This document shows, one piece after another, positions 36,563 to 45,829 of a DNA stretch of 64,000 nt. The notes under the pieces were generated by a model. It did no database searches. It was given only the letters and a program-made list of their open reading frames with translations, and was not told the origin of the DNA. Location of the stretch: NCBI GenBank assembly GCA_035999765.1, contig CP108521.1, forward strand, positions 62,001-126,000. Direction: 5' to 3'. The translations under genes were made by a program, and so were the position numbers. This DNA is from Streptomyces sp. NBC_01231 (GTDB lineage Bacteria > Actinomycetota > Actinomycetes > Streptomycetales > Streptomycetaceae). Numbering within the stretch: position 1 is the first letter of the stretch; the number at the start of each line of letters is the position of its first letter.

Positions 36563-36956
36563 GACAGCAACGTATCCGGAAGAGACCGTTCCTCACATCA
36601 TGATCATCACCACGATTGAGGGCGCCGAAGTGGTGGTAGCTACCCACCAAATAGCCCATCTAAGTACACGGGCCACAAGCCGTATACGCCCCGCCTTTAT
36701 GCCACTTGAGGACTCTACGGCTACCCGCCACGAGTCGCCCGGCGGCTCGCCGCCAGGCACTGGACGTGGTCACGCCACAGGAGGGGAACCTGCACGCGAA
36801 GACCGGGTCACCAGACGGTCAACGAGACCTCCCGGCCCGGACCAGGTCGGCCCACCGGGGACTTCGCGTCCCGACCCGACCAAGGAGCCGAGGCGGGACG
36901 CACCGTATCCGGGCCGACGGTTTCCCGGAGCGGCACCGTCCGGGTCTGCCGACTCG
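36563..36956. other. stretch without a supported gene
   Basis: Mixed composition, some A/T-rich bases around 36600-36700, no motif-bearing frame. Nothing recognised. Confidence 0.4.
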
Positions 36957-38015
36957 CTACGGTCGGTGCATTGCGAGAGCGCCCGGGTAGGGGTGTCCCT
37001 CCAGGTATGCCTGCATGTTGACCACGATGCCGCCGATTCGGCGCGGCCCCCAGGAGGCGACGTCGGCGTTTACCGGGGCCGCGGTCGTGACGAAGTTCAG
37101 GATGAAGGCGTCGCGCAGGAGCAGGTAGGGCTCTAGGAGGCGGGAGAAGTCGGTGGGCAGGGGGCGCACCTGGGTGTAGCCGTCCAGGTAGCTGCGGGTC
37201 AATTCCTCGTAGCCGCCCGGTTCGTTGTGCGCGATGCGGTGGACCGACGACAGGATGGTGGCGATGTCGAGCAGGTAGTGGCCGGTGCCGCAGTCGTCGA
37301 CGTCGATGACGCCAACGCCGCCGTCGGGCAGAGCGATCATGTTTTCGCGGTGCAGGTCGCCGTGAATCCGACCCCGGTCGTTCGGGCCGCCTTCCTCGAG
37401 GGCCGGGGTGATCAGCTCGGTGACCTTGCGCAGTGCGGCGGTGCCGTCGGCGCCGAGCTGCTCGGGGGCGCCCGGGCCGGTGAGGGCGTGGCCGCGGTGG
37501 AGGATCGTCTGCGCGTCCCAGACCGGCCGGTCGAAGTCGGACAGGTGCACGGTGGCTGCGTGCTGGTGCAGGTGGGCGGTGGCGGTGCCCATCTTCTGCG
37601 CGACGCCATGCTGGGCGATAGGGGGTTCCGCCGTGCCGGGGAGCCAGTGCAGCAGGGCGAGGGTGGCCGGCTCGTCGTGGTCGGGGACCTCGATGGGGAC
37701 CACGTAGTGGCCGCTGGTGGTGGTGACAGGATCGGGAACGGCGACCGTATGGGCGTGGGCCAGGCTCTCCAGCCATCGCATCTCGCTGCGCTGCTGGTGG
37801 GCGGGGCGTCCGTCGCGGACGGACAGGCGGGCGACGAAGGAACTGTCGCGGTCTGGCGGGGTGATCCTCCAGACCGCCTTGTCCTCGTACTGCTGGACCT
37901 CCACTGCTGCGGCTGGGCCGTCGAGTCCGTAATGCTCGGTCAGCGCAGTCCACATCAGTCGCTCAAGCCGGGCGAGCTGCGCGGCGTGGGAGAGGTCGTA
38001 GGAAAACGTCGGCAC
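36957..38015 (-). CDS. APH-family phosphotransferase (aminoglycoside/homoserine-kinase type)
   Basis: 352 residues. The kinase-like N-lobe precedes the catalytic loop RIHGDLHRENMI (Brenner HxDxxxxN) near residue 217 and the metal-binding VGVIDVDDCGTGHYLLDIA. This is the layout of APH/ChoK-type kinases that phosphorylate small hydroxyl or amino compounds, including antibiotics. ATG at 38015 starts MPTFSYDLSHAAQLARLERL. It lies downstream of a glycosyltransferase on the same strand. Confidence 0.88.
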   Translation of the reverse strand: MPTFSYDLSHAAQLARLERLMWTALTEHYGLDGPAAAVEVQQYEDKAVWRITPPDRDSSFVARLSVRDGRPAHQQRSEMRWLESLAHAHTVAVPDPVTTTSGHYVVPIEVPDHDEPATLALLHWLPGTAEPPIAQHGVAQKMGTATAHLHQHAATVHLSDFDRPVWDAQTILHRGHALTGPGAPEQLGADGTAALRKVTELITPALEEGGPNDRGRIHGDLHRENMIALPDGGVGVIDVDDCGTGHYLLDIATILSSVHRIAHNEPGGYEELTRSYLDGYTQVRPLPTDFSRLLEPYLLLRDAFILNFVTTAAPVNADVASWGPRRIGGIVVNMQAYLEGHPYPGALAMHRP

Positions 38016-38327
38016 GGGGTTTCCTCGGTGGTCGGCTCGGAGGTGCAGGCTGGTGATGCGGCGGCCCGGTTGGGTGCGGGCTGCGGCTGTGCGGGTTCGG
38101 TGGGGCCGGTCGGCGGCGTCGTCACAACAGCGGCCTGGGCGGCTGTTGTGCTCTTGGTCGCGCTACGGGGACGGTCCGTGCGGATGCGGCGCCTTTTCCG
38201 ACGCTATCAGGAGGATGCGGTCATTCCGGATCATATTTCCGCCCCCGTGCCTGCCTCTGCTGGAGTGCAGAAGCCGCCTCGAGAGGGAGTAACTGCTGGC
38301 CGTACAGGCGGTCTTGGAAGTAGCTGT
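38016..38327. other. gap between phosphotransferase and glycosyltransferase remnant
   Basis: No frame with motifs; probably holds the phosphotransferase promoter. Confidence 0.35.
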
Positions 38328-38982
38328 TCACCGGCTTGAGTTCCTTCCGGCGTCGAGGACGGACTGGCGCGGGAGCGCGCCGGTGGGGGCGACGATGCCG
38401 AGGAAGGCGTGGGTGTAGCGCTCCCATTCGCCATGGAGGGTGGTGGTGTCGGGCTGATGGGGCCGGGGGTCGTGGAGCAGAGCAAGGAGGTGCTGGGCGA
38501 AGGCGGCGGTGTCGTCGACAGGGACGAAGGCGGCCGGGGAGGTTGCGGCGCCGTCGCGGTGGCCGGGGATGTCGGTGAGGATCAGGGGGAGGCCGTGCTG
38601 GCGGGCTTCGAGGACGGAGATCGGCACTCCTTCGAAGCGGCTCATGGACACGAAGCCGGCGGCGCCGGCCAGCACGCTGTCCACGAGGTCCTTGCGCCAG
38701 ACGGCGCCGAGCCAGACGATGCGGTCGGTGATGTTCAGGCGGTCGGCGAGCAGGCGCAGCGGGATGGTCTGGTCTCCGTCGCCGATGATGACGAGGCGGA
38801 TGTGCTGGTCGGTCTGGTCGACGACGCGGGCGAAAGCCGTCAGGAGGGCGTCGTGGCCCTTGTGGGGGTAGAGGCTCTGGACCGCGACGACGTAGGGGTC
38901 GGCTGCCCAGGGCCAGGGCGGGGGTGCAGGGGTGGTGCGGGCTTCGGTGGCGTTGGTCAGCGTGCTGACCTTGGCGGCCGGG
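38328..38982 (-). pseudogene. family 4 glycosyltransferase, N-terminal half lost
   Basis: From the IS21 boundary the frame reads PAAKVSTLTNATEA, YVVAVQSLYPHKGHDALLTA, IRLVIIGDGDQTIPLRLLAD, IVWLGAVWRKDLVDSVLAGA and the GT4 signature SRFEGVPISVLEARQHGLPL, ending at 38328. This is the nucleotide-sugar-binding C-terminal Rossmann domain. On the far side of the IS (41808 on), the same frame meets a TGA after about ten codons, so the acceptor-binding half was already gone before the IS arrived. Confidence 0.8.
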
Positions 38983-39052
38983 TGTCGGCGTACGACCTAA
39001 GCTCCCCAGCCGCGTACGGATGAACGTCCCCAGCTATGTCGCGGGAAGCAGC

Positions 39053-39478
39053 ATGGCTGAGATCTTGGTTGAGATCGTCAGGCTGGCCGGAGACACTCGC
39101 ACGATGAGTCGTAGCGCATCGCCCGGATCGGTCGAACGAGGTTGGGACGGGCCGTGGTATCGGGTTCGCGCGGACGACTTCGAGGCGTCGTTCCTGCCTG
39201 GCCCGGACGAGGAGTTGGAGGCGGTGTGCAACGTCGATGTCTTCGTGGACCTCAAAGACGGCTCCCGGTGGAGCGCGACTGTCTTCACGGTCGCCGAAGT
39301 CGAACGCTTGATGGAGACCTGGGCAGGAAGCGGCGAGGCTCTCGGCGGCCGTTACTTCTGGGTCTCGGACGGCCTGATCGTCCGGGAGCCCGGCATCGAC
39401 AGCATGACCGATGTGATCGCCGGACTGATCGAGACCGACGAGTTCTCCGCGGTCTTCCAGCGACTCGAAGACGACTGA
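39053..39478 (+). CDS. passenger gene in IS21 element, hypothetical
   Basis: ATG at 39053 behind GGGAAG starts MAEILVEIVRLAGDTRTMSR. The 141-residue product contains GPWYRVRADDFEASFLPGPD, VDVFVDLKDGSRWSATVFTV and GRYFWVSDGLIVREPGIDSM, a compact acidic alpha/beta protein that resembles small immunity or adaptor proteins of Streptomyces. It lies between the left IS end and istB, opposite to the transposition genes, so it moves with the element. Function unknown. Confidence 0.65.
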   Translation: MAEILVEIVRLAGDTRTMSRSASPGSVERGWDGPWYRVRADDFEASFLPGPDEELEAVCNVDVFVDLKDGSRWSATVFTVAEVERLMETWAGSGEALGGRYFWVSDGLIVREPGIDSMTDVIAGLIETDEFSAVFQRLEDD

Positions 39479-39510
39479 TCGTGCCCCGGCCGCCGAGTCG
39501 ACGCGGCCTG

Positions 39511-40280
39511 TCAGGCCACGTCTGTGTCCCGTTCGATGGCCTTGAGCCGGTTTTTGAGCCGGTAGCTGGGTCCGTTGACGGAGATCACGTCGCAGTGGTG
39601 GAGGAGGCGGTCGAGGATGGCGGTGGCGAGGAATTCGTCGCCGAACACCTGTCCCCATTCGCTGAAGGTCTTGTTCGAGGTCAGGATGATCGAACCTTCT
39701 TCATACCGCTTTGAGATGACCTGGAAGACCAGGTTCGCTTCTCCGCGTCCGAGGATCTCGTAGCCCACCTCGTCGACAACGAGGACGCCCGGCCGAGGTA
39801 GGTGCCGAGCTTGTTGGCCAGGCGCCCGGCGGCTTCGGCGGCTTTGAGGTTGCGGACCATGTCGTCGAGGCCGGTGAAGTAGACCGAGTAGCCGGCCCGG
39901 CAAGCGGCAACGGCGAGAGCGACAACGATGTGTGTCTTACCCACCCCCGGCGGGCCCAGGAGAGCCGCGTTGGCCTTGGCCTCGACGAACGAGAGGGTGG
40001 CAAGGTCCTTGACCTTGCGCGGGTCGAGGTCGGGCTGGAACGAGAAGTCGTACTCCTCGAGCGTCTTGTGGTGCGGCAGCCGGGAGAGCCGCAGTCCCTG
40101 GCGGAATCGACGGTCGTCACGGACGGCCAGTTCCTCGGAGAGGACCAGGTCGAGGAAGTCGAGGTAGCCCATCTTCGCTTCGTCGGCCCGGCGGGTGAAC
40201 TCGTTGATGGTTTCCGCGAGGTGGGGCAGACCGAGCTTGCCGGCCGCAGTGCGGACGCGGTTGCCGGTCAGCTCGCTCAA
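39511..40280 (-). pseudogene. istB: IstB helper ATPase, frameshifted
   Basis: ATG 40280 overlaps the istA stop. The Walker A motif ALLGPPGVGKTHIVVAL and FTGLDDMVRNLKAAEAAGRL are intact. Near 39790 one base is missing: GTYLGR should run into PGVLVVDEVGYEILGRGEAN (Walker B), SNKTFSEWGQVFGDEFLATA and LDRLLHHCDVISVNGPSYRL, which are in another frame. IstB assembles on DNA and directs IstA to target; this copy is dead as read. Confidence 0.88.
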
Positions 40281-41756
40281 GACGACTCCTTCGTCGGGGA
40301 GTTGGTGGTGAAGGGCCGGGTGCCGGTCAGCTCGTCATAGACCGACAACGGTCGGCGCCCGACCTCGATCCGGGTGGCCGCGGCCCTGTTCAGCAGGGCC
40401 TGCAAGGGTCCGGTCTCCTCGCCCCACGGCTGTTCTTGACGAGGCCGGACCGGGATGTCGCCGGTGGTGGTCCGGCGTCCCTGACCGGTGGGCAGGCCGT
40501 CCCAGTGGGACTCGTCGACGACACGGGCACCGCGGCCGATCGCCCGGGGATGAGCCGCCAGCAGCGTGCTTCCGTGGACACCGGCGAGGGTGGCATGCAG
40601 CATGACCTGGGATTTTGTTGCCCGGATCTCGACCAACTGCCGCGGGCGGACTCTGCGGGCCGGCACCGAGTAGAGGTTGCCGTCGAAGGCGACCAGGCAG
40701 TCCTTGCCGACGTGCCGCAGCTGTCGTTCGGCCACCAGATACGGAGTCGGCGGCAGCGGTTTGAGGGCCGCGTGATCCCACGCCGCCCGTTCCGCGATGA
40801 CCTCCCGGTGCGTCTTGTGGATCTGGGCCCGCCGCACGGGCACCCAGGAGGTGAACGCAGCGTCCATCTCCTCGACGGAGGAGAAGGACCGGCCGGACAG
40901 GACGTGGTCGCGGACGATCAGGACTTGTCGTTCGACCCGGCCCTTGCCCTGTGGGCGGTAGGCGGCCAGGACGTCGAAGTCGTAGTGGCCGGCGAAGCCG
41001 ACCGCTTCCGGAATGCAGCGGGACCGCCTCACCGGGGGCGACGTGTCGGCGGACCACAGTCTTGGTCCGGTCGTAAACGATCGTCATCGGCGCCCCGCCG
41101 AAGTGCGCGAATGCCCGGCGGTGGCAGTCGAAGAACGTCTGCAGGTCCTGGCTGGTGGTGAAGCAGCAGAACGGATCCCGCGAGTACGAGAGCGTCATGT
41201 GGAAGGAGTAGACCTTCGCGACGCCCATGTGGGCGAGGATCTTGCCCTCATCTCCCCAGTCCACTTGCGCTTGGGCCCCTGGGATCACCTCGAACCGGCG
41301 GTGCATCCCCGCCAGTTCCTTGGGCGTGATCCCGAGTTCGTCGGCGATCCTCGCCGTCTGAACGTAGAGCTTGACCCGACGATAGTTCCCGGTGAAGCCG
41401 TACTCCTGGGCCAGTCGCTCGTGGATGACCGCGGCCTTCATCAGGATCTCGGCCCGGAGCATCGAATCGATCAGCGGTCCGAACTCGTCGATCACCCTTG
41501 CCCGCGACCGCCCGCTCGGCGATCGCCGCGGAGGGGTTGCCGGCCCCGGTGCGGAGAGGTACTTGCGGACCGTCTTGCGGTCCAGACCGGTCTCCCTGGA
41601 GATCTCCGACAGGCTCATCGCCCCGGACTCCAGCAGGCCGCGAAAGCGCCGAAGCTCCAGCCATCGCTGCGGATCCAGGACCACTGCCAGCCCCCTCCGC
41701 CGCCCGTATCGCCCCAGCAGCAGCGTGCCGAGCAGCAGGTCCCACCGCATCAGCAA
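40277..41756 (-). pseudogene. istA: IstA transposase (IS21 family), frameshifted
   Basis: Starts MLMRWDLLLGTLLLGRYGRR with an HTH (SLSEISRETGLDRKTVRKYL), then the DDE core AQVDWGDEG and HFGGAPMTIVYDRTKTVV. The frame breaks at about 41010 and resumes with EAVGFAGHYDFDVLAAYRPQ, GKGRVERQV (catalytic Glu) and the C-terminal beta-barrel YSVPARRVRPRQLVEIRATK. Ends at 40277 overlapping istB. Confidence 0.88.
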
Positions 41757-41807
41757 CTGTCCCTTTTCATCCGTACGAGGCTGGGGACGTTCACGTGTAC
41801 GCCGACA

Positions 41808-42220
41808 CCGGGACTCCGACGTCGTCCGGCGTTGACCGCGGCGGCGGTCATGCCTGCCTCCGACGGTGCGCCGGCGACATAGTTGTCTGCACGCACTCCG
41901 ACGCCGAGGCGGGTCTGTGCGGTCGCAGAGCGCCTTGCGGATCGCCTGTCTGCGGCTTTCCCGCCGATCTGAGTGGTCGCACGGAGCTGCTGCGGGCCCG
42001 AATCGAGGAGTCTGTCGCGCGGCTCGGTACGGAACGGTGGGAATGCCGCGGCCGGGTCCTGGAGTCTGTGCTGATGCTGGTGCTGCTGCGACGTACCGGG
42101 CTGGAACCTGGAGCAGCGGAGCGCCTGGAGCGATTCCTGCAGCGGGGACTGCGCATGGCCGCGACCTTGACCTGGCTTGCCACCACCGGACGCTTCGCCC
42201 CGGAACCCGAATCCGCCTAG
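41808..42220 (+). pseudogene. truncated gene of unknown function cut by IS5 element
   Basis: The frame has good coding character: CTHSDAEAGLCGRRAPCGSP with four cysteines, then RARIEESVARLGTERWECRG, RVLESVLMLVLLRRTGLEPG and AERLERFLQRGLRMAATLTW. It ends at a TAG made by the CTAG insertion site of the IS5 element at 42217. The start is unclear because IS21 lies just upstream. The helical second half suggests the beginning of a larger protein; family not recognised. Confidence 0.45.
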
Positions 42221-42282
42221 AGCGTGTCTCTTTGATGGGTTGGTCAGTTGATCGGATGTGTCTGTCCGATTAGTGATCACTA

Positions 42283-42514
42283 CGGTCCAGCCGATGTCGT
42301 CGACGGCATCCGCTGCGGCGAGGACGGCGGCGAAGATCTTCTCCCACGTGCCGTCGACGGCCCACCTGATCAGCCGCTTGTGGGCCGTCTGGAATGAGCC
42401 GAGCTCCTCGGGGAGGTCTCGCCAGGGCGAGTTGGTGCGGTACTTCCACGCGATGGCCTCGAGCGTGCCGCGGTGATCGGCCCAGCGCCGTCCCCGGACC
42501 GGATCGGCCGGCAT
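42283..42514 (-). pseudogene. IS5/IS427 transposase N-terminal fragment
   Basis: Reads PVRGRRWADHRGTLEAIAWK, YRTNSPWRDLPEELGSFQTA and HKRLIRWAVDGTWEKIFAAV, nearly identical to 43995-44210. The catalytic part is absent and the adjacent leader (42221-42281, with GTGATCACT) points the other way, showing a local inversion. Confidence 0.8.
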
Positions 42515-42616
42515 GAGCGGCTCGATCCGGAGGTTTTCCCCATTTTTCAGGCGTAGGCGGTGGTGTTCGGGGATCCTGTCGAGGTACCTCTGAAAACCAC
42601 TGTAAGGAGACCCCCA

Positions 42617-43090
42617 GTGCGCCGCCCGACCCGGAAAGCCTTCGCCGCCCTCATCGCCGCAGCTGGCCTCGCCCTCCCCCTCCTCACCCCCACACCCGCC
42701 TCGGCTGCCACCTCCACCAGCCGCTTCGCGAACTACCGCTACGGTGACTGCCTGCGCGAGACCTCCGAAACCGGCCTCAAGGGCGACCGCTGCACCACCG
42801 GACGCGGCAGCCTCCTGTGGCAGTGGAACGGCCGCCTCAACACCAGCACCACTCTTAAGAACAACTTCTGGGGCCGCTGCCTCGACAGCAATGACCGGGG
42901 CGACGTCTACCCCCTGCGCTGTAACGGCGGCTCATACCAGAAGTGGCGCACCGTCCAGCCCGCCGCCCGCAGCGCCATCATGCTCCAAAGCGTCGGCACG
43001 GGCCGCTGCCTCTACCAGCAGGACAACGGCTACTACCGCACGGGCCGCTGTGACCGAGGCGCCCAGAACCAGCGCTTCACCATCGGCTGA
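42617..43090 (+). CDS. secreted ricin B-type (beta-trefoil) lectin-like protein
   Basis: GTG at 42617 with AAGGAG eight bases upstream (VRRPTRKAFAALIAAAGLAL); an ATG at 42560 is less well placed. A signal peptide ends at PASAA. The mature part has the trefoil pattern: YRYGDCLRETSE, LLWQWNG, GRCLDSNDRGDVYPLRCNGG, YQKWR, VGTGRCLYQQDNGYYRTGRC and NQRFTIG, with paired cysteines. Such domains bind sugars outside the cell. It lies between two IS5 segments, so it may be captured cargo. Confidence 0.8.
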   Translation: MRRPTRKAFAALIAAAGLALPLLTPTPASAATSTSRFANYRYGDCLRETSETGLKGDRCTTGRGSLLWQWNGRLNTSTTLKNNFWGRCLDSNDRGDVYPLRCNGGSYQKWRTVQPAARSAIMLQSVGTGRCLYQQDNGYYRTGRCDRGAQNQRFTIG

Positions 43091-43133
43091 ACGGATCTCT
43101 CGACCGCTTCAAGATGAGGCGGGGCGAGCAGCT

Positions 43134-43400
43134 CTTCTTTTACGCGAGGCCGGAAGGCGGTCCGTTGGCCGCGGTGGTGATGACCTTGAACGGGGTGTTC
43201 TTCCCGTCGCAGATCAGATGGTGTTTACTGCCCGCCTTTCCGCGGTCGACCGGTGACGGGCCGGTCGCCTCGCCCCCCTTTTTCGCGCGGATGTGGGAGG
43301 CATCCACGCAGGCCCGGGTCCAGTCCAGGGCGTCGGCCGCGTGCAACTCGGCGAGCAGGATGCCGTGCAGCGTCTCGAAGACGCCGGCCTCATGCCACCG
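43134..43400 (-). pseudogene. IS5-family transposase fragment
   Basis: Reads LHGILLAELHAADALDWTRA, CVDASHIRAKKGGEATGPSP and DRGKAGSKHHLICDGK, the central part of an IS5-type transposase related to the one at 53259-54085. A short plus-strand piece (43114-43134, MRRGEQL) matches that transposase's first codons in the opposite direction, so this scrap is rearranged as well. Confidence 0.75.
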
Positions 43401-43422
43401 ACCTCAGGTTCTGTCTCTTTGG

Positions 43423-44210
43423 TTAGCGTCGTGCCCAGATGAGGATGGCGGCGAGGTGGAGTGCGGCCTGGTAGGCGATGGCGAGTTTGTCGCATCGTGT
43501 GGCCAGGCCGCGCCACTGTTTGAGGCGGTTGATGCACCGTTCGACGGTGTTGCGCTGCTTGTAGGCATCGGCATCGAAGCCGGGCGGACGGCCACCTCGG
43601 CGGCCCCGCCGCAGACGGTGCCCTACTTGGTCCGATGGCTGCGGGATGACCACGCGGATCTGTCGGCGGCGCAGGTGGCCGCGGATCGCGCGGGATGAGT
43701 ACGCGCGGTCCGCCAGGACCATTGTGGGGCGAGTCCGGGGCCGGCCGGGGCCCGTCCTGGGCACCCGGATGCGGGCCATGACCGTCTCGAAAGCGGGCGC
43801 GTCACCGGCCTGCCCCGCGGTGACGGCCAGAGCCAGGGGCCGTGCATGACTGTCTGCGGCCAGGTGGATCTTTGTGCTCCGCCCACCGCGGGAGCGTCCG
43901 AGTGCGTGATCGGGTGGTTCGTTACGGCCTGCGGCCCCCTTTTGAGTGCTCCCGCGGCGTGCTGGTGGGCCCGGACGACGGTGGAGTCGACCGATACGGT
44001 CCAGCCGATCTCGTCGACGGCATCCGCTTCGGCGGGGACGGCGGCGAAGATCTTCTCCCACGTGCCGTCGACGGCCCACCTGATCAGCCGCTTGTGGGCC
44101 GTCTGGAATGAGCCGAGCTCCTCGGGGAGGTCTCGCCAGGGCGAGTTGGTGCGGTACTTCCACGCGATGGCCTCGAGCGTGCCGCGGTGATCGGCCCAGC
44201 GCCGTCCCAC
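43423..44210 (-). CDS. IS5/IS427 transposase split in two frames (possible programmed frameshift)
   Basis: Frame 1 from 44210: GRRWADHRGTLEAIAWKYRT to GWTVSVDSTVVRAHQHAAGA-LKRG. Frame 2 carries KIHLAADSHARPLALAVTAG, RPTMVLADRAYSSRAIRGHL and DADAYKQRNTVERCINRLKQ-WRG, ending at 43423. The join is at CTC AAA AGG GGG (minus strand, about 43945) and is a -1 shift, consistent with the ribosomal frameshift known in the IS427 group. The extreme N-terminus is missing because the right IS end is fused straight to codon GRRW. Confidence 0.75.
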
Positions 44211-44462
44211 CCATCAAAGAGACACGCTCTAGCCGAGCGGCCGTCCGGCAGTGGTTCAGGCAGCCCCGACCAGCGCCCCCAGCGCCCTCCGCCCCGCATC
44301 TCTCGCCTGCGGACTCCTCTCGGTCGGCCAGCCGGGCCACTTGATCGGGCCGCAGGCTCCGCCAAAACCGATGCTCGCCGCCCCTGCGCCTGATTCCCCG
44401 CTCCCGGGATCTGAGCGATGCGCCGTGGAGAACTGCCGCTTCCCGCAGGGATGTGCTGGTCT

Positions 44463-44866
44463 TCACCCACAGCGGTGATCCGCGTCCGGAACAGCGAGTG
44501 TGACGTGCTCGTGGCCCTCGAAGAACGCCTCCTGACCGCCGGAGGCGAACACCCGGTGCACCGCCTTCCCGGAGAACGACAACCGCAGGCAGAACAAATG
44601 GCACTTCACCAGCTCGCCCCGCAAACGGACCGCGACCTCGCCGAAGTCGACCTCGGCTTCGGCGCCGGCCAGGTGCGACTGCTCGATGAACACCTGCGCC
44701 GGGCCACGGCCGGCCTCGACCCGAATCTCCGGCTTCCGCTTGGCGACGTAGGCGCGCACGACCTGGTAGGACACGTCGTCCATCGCGTGCTCGTTGATCA
44801 ACCGGCGATAGATCCGGACCACCGTGTGACGCTGCTTCCTCGGCGCATCCAGATCAGCCAGCAGCA
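44463..44866 (-). pseudogene. IS21 istA middle fragment (second IS21 type)
   Basis: Reads QMLLADLDAPRKQRHTVVRI, YRRLINEHAMDDVSYQVVRA, QSHLAGAEAEVDFGEVAVRL and FSGKAVHRVFASGGQEAFFE, the front of the integrase core of an IstA unlike the one at 40277. It is cut by the IS3 element at 44869 and its end is lost at about 44463. Confidence 0.75.
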
Positions 44867-44936
44867 TCTGGGACTGCTGCAGGGTTGGGTGACACCTGAC
44901 CTGGCTCGCTGAGAAGCGGCCTGGAAGGATGTTGCA

Positions 44937-45230
44937 GTGCCCAAGCCGTATCCGAAGGAGTTCCGCGAAGACGTCGTGCGGGTCGCACGCAACCGCGAGC
45001 CCGGCGTCACGCTGGAACAGATCGCCGCGGACTTCGGGGTCCACCCGATCACGTTGTCGAAGTGGCTGCGCCGCGCCGAGACCGATGAGGGCGCCAGGCC
45101 CGCAACGACGTCGGGTGAGTCGGCCGAGCTGCGCGAGGCCCGCAAGCGGATCCGGTTGCTGGAGCAGGAGAACGAGGTGCTCAGGAGGGCTGCGGCGTAT
45201 CTGTCGCAGGCGAACCTGCCGGCAAAATGA
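44937..45230 (+). CDS. IS3-family OrfA (transposase HTH subunit)
   Basis: GTG start with GGAAGG 9 bases upstream; 97 residues. HTH: FREDVVRVARNREPGVTLEQ, IAADFGVHPITLSKWLRRAE. A leucine-zipper-like end ELREARKRIRLLEQENEVLR completes the usual OrfA. Overlaps orfB by 4 bp. Confidence 0.9.
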   Translation: MPKPYPKEFREDVVRVARNREPGVTLEQIAADFGVHPITLSKWLRRAETDEGARPATTSGESAELREARKRIRLLEQENEVLRRAAAYLSQANLPAK

Positions 45231-45829
45231 TGTACCCGCTCGTCCGTGAGCTGGCCGCCGCCGATGCCCCTTACCGGGTGCCGGTGGCGGTGACGTGCCG
45301 GGTGCTCGGGCTGGCCCGCCAGCCCTACTACCGGTGGCTGGCCCGGCCTGCCACCGACGCCGAACTTACCCAGGCATACCGGGCCAACGCCCTGTTCGAC
45401 GCGCACCGCGACGATCCCGAGTTCGGGCACCGCTTCCTTCTCGACGAGGCCCGCGCTGCCGGTGAGGCGATGGCCGAGCGGACCGCCTGGCGGATCTGCC
45501 GGGACAACGACTGGTGGAGTGCCTTCGGCAAACGCAGAGGCCGCGGGAAGAATGCCAAAGCCGGGCCACCGGTCCACGGTGACCTGGTGCGGCGGAACTT
45601 CACCGCAGACGGTCCGAACCGGTTGTGGCTCACGGACATCACCGAGCACGCGACCGGCGAGGGCAAGCTGTATCTGTGCGCCGTCAAGGATGTGTACTCC
45701 GGCCGCATCGTGGGCTATTCCATCGACGCCCGGATGAAGTCCCGCCTCGCGGTGGCCGCGCTGGAGTGCGCCGTTGCCCGCCGCGGACCCGCTGCGGGAT
45801 GCATCGTGCACTCCGACCGCGGATCGCAA

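Larger units (their letters stand above)
38983..41807 (-). mobile_element. IS21-family element with passenger gene
   Basis: The ends are inverted: both begin TGTCGGCGTAC and then share TCCCCAGCC and CGTACGGATGAA at matching positions (38983 inward and 41807 inward). A 5-bp target duplication CCGGG flanks the element (38978-38982 and 41808-41812). Inside are istA and istB, both frameshifted, and one plus-strand gene at 39053. At 2825 bp it is longer than the usual IS21 because of the passenger. Confidence 0.85.
42221..44228. mobile_element. IS5/IS427-type unit bounded by perfect 20-bp inverted ends
   Basis: AGCGTGTCTCTTTGATGGGT at 42221-42240 is perfectly inverted at 44209-44228, and CTAG lies directly outside both (42217-42220, 44229-44232), the known CTAR-type target of the IS427 group. 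Between the ends lie a start-side fragment of the transposase (42283-42520, inverted relative to its own leader), a lectin gene, an IS5-type scrap and a nearly complete transposase. The whole looks like a rearranged IS that captured DNA. Confidence 0.6.

Noticed and set aside
41808..42220. Region right of IS21 as the missing N-terminal half of the glycosyltransferase
   Set aside because: Joining across the CCGGG duplication gives a TGA in the glycosyltransferase frame after about ten codons, and the plus strand carries a different coding frame.
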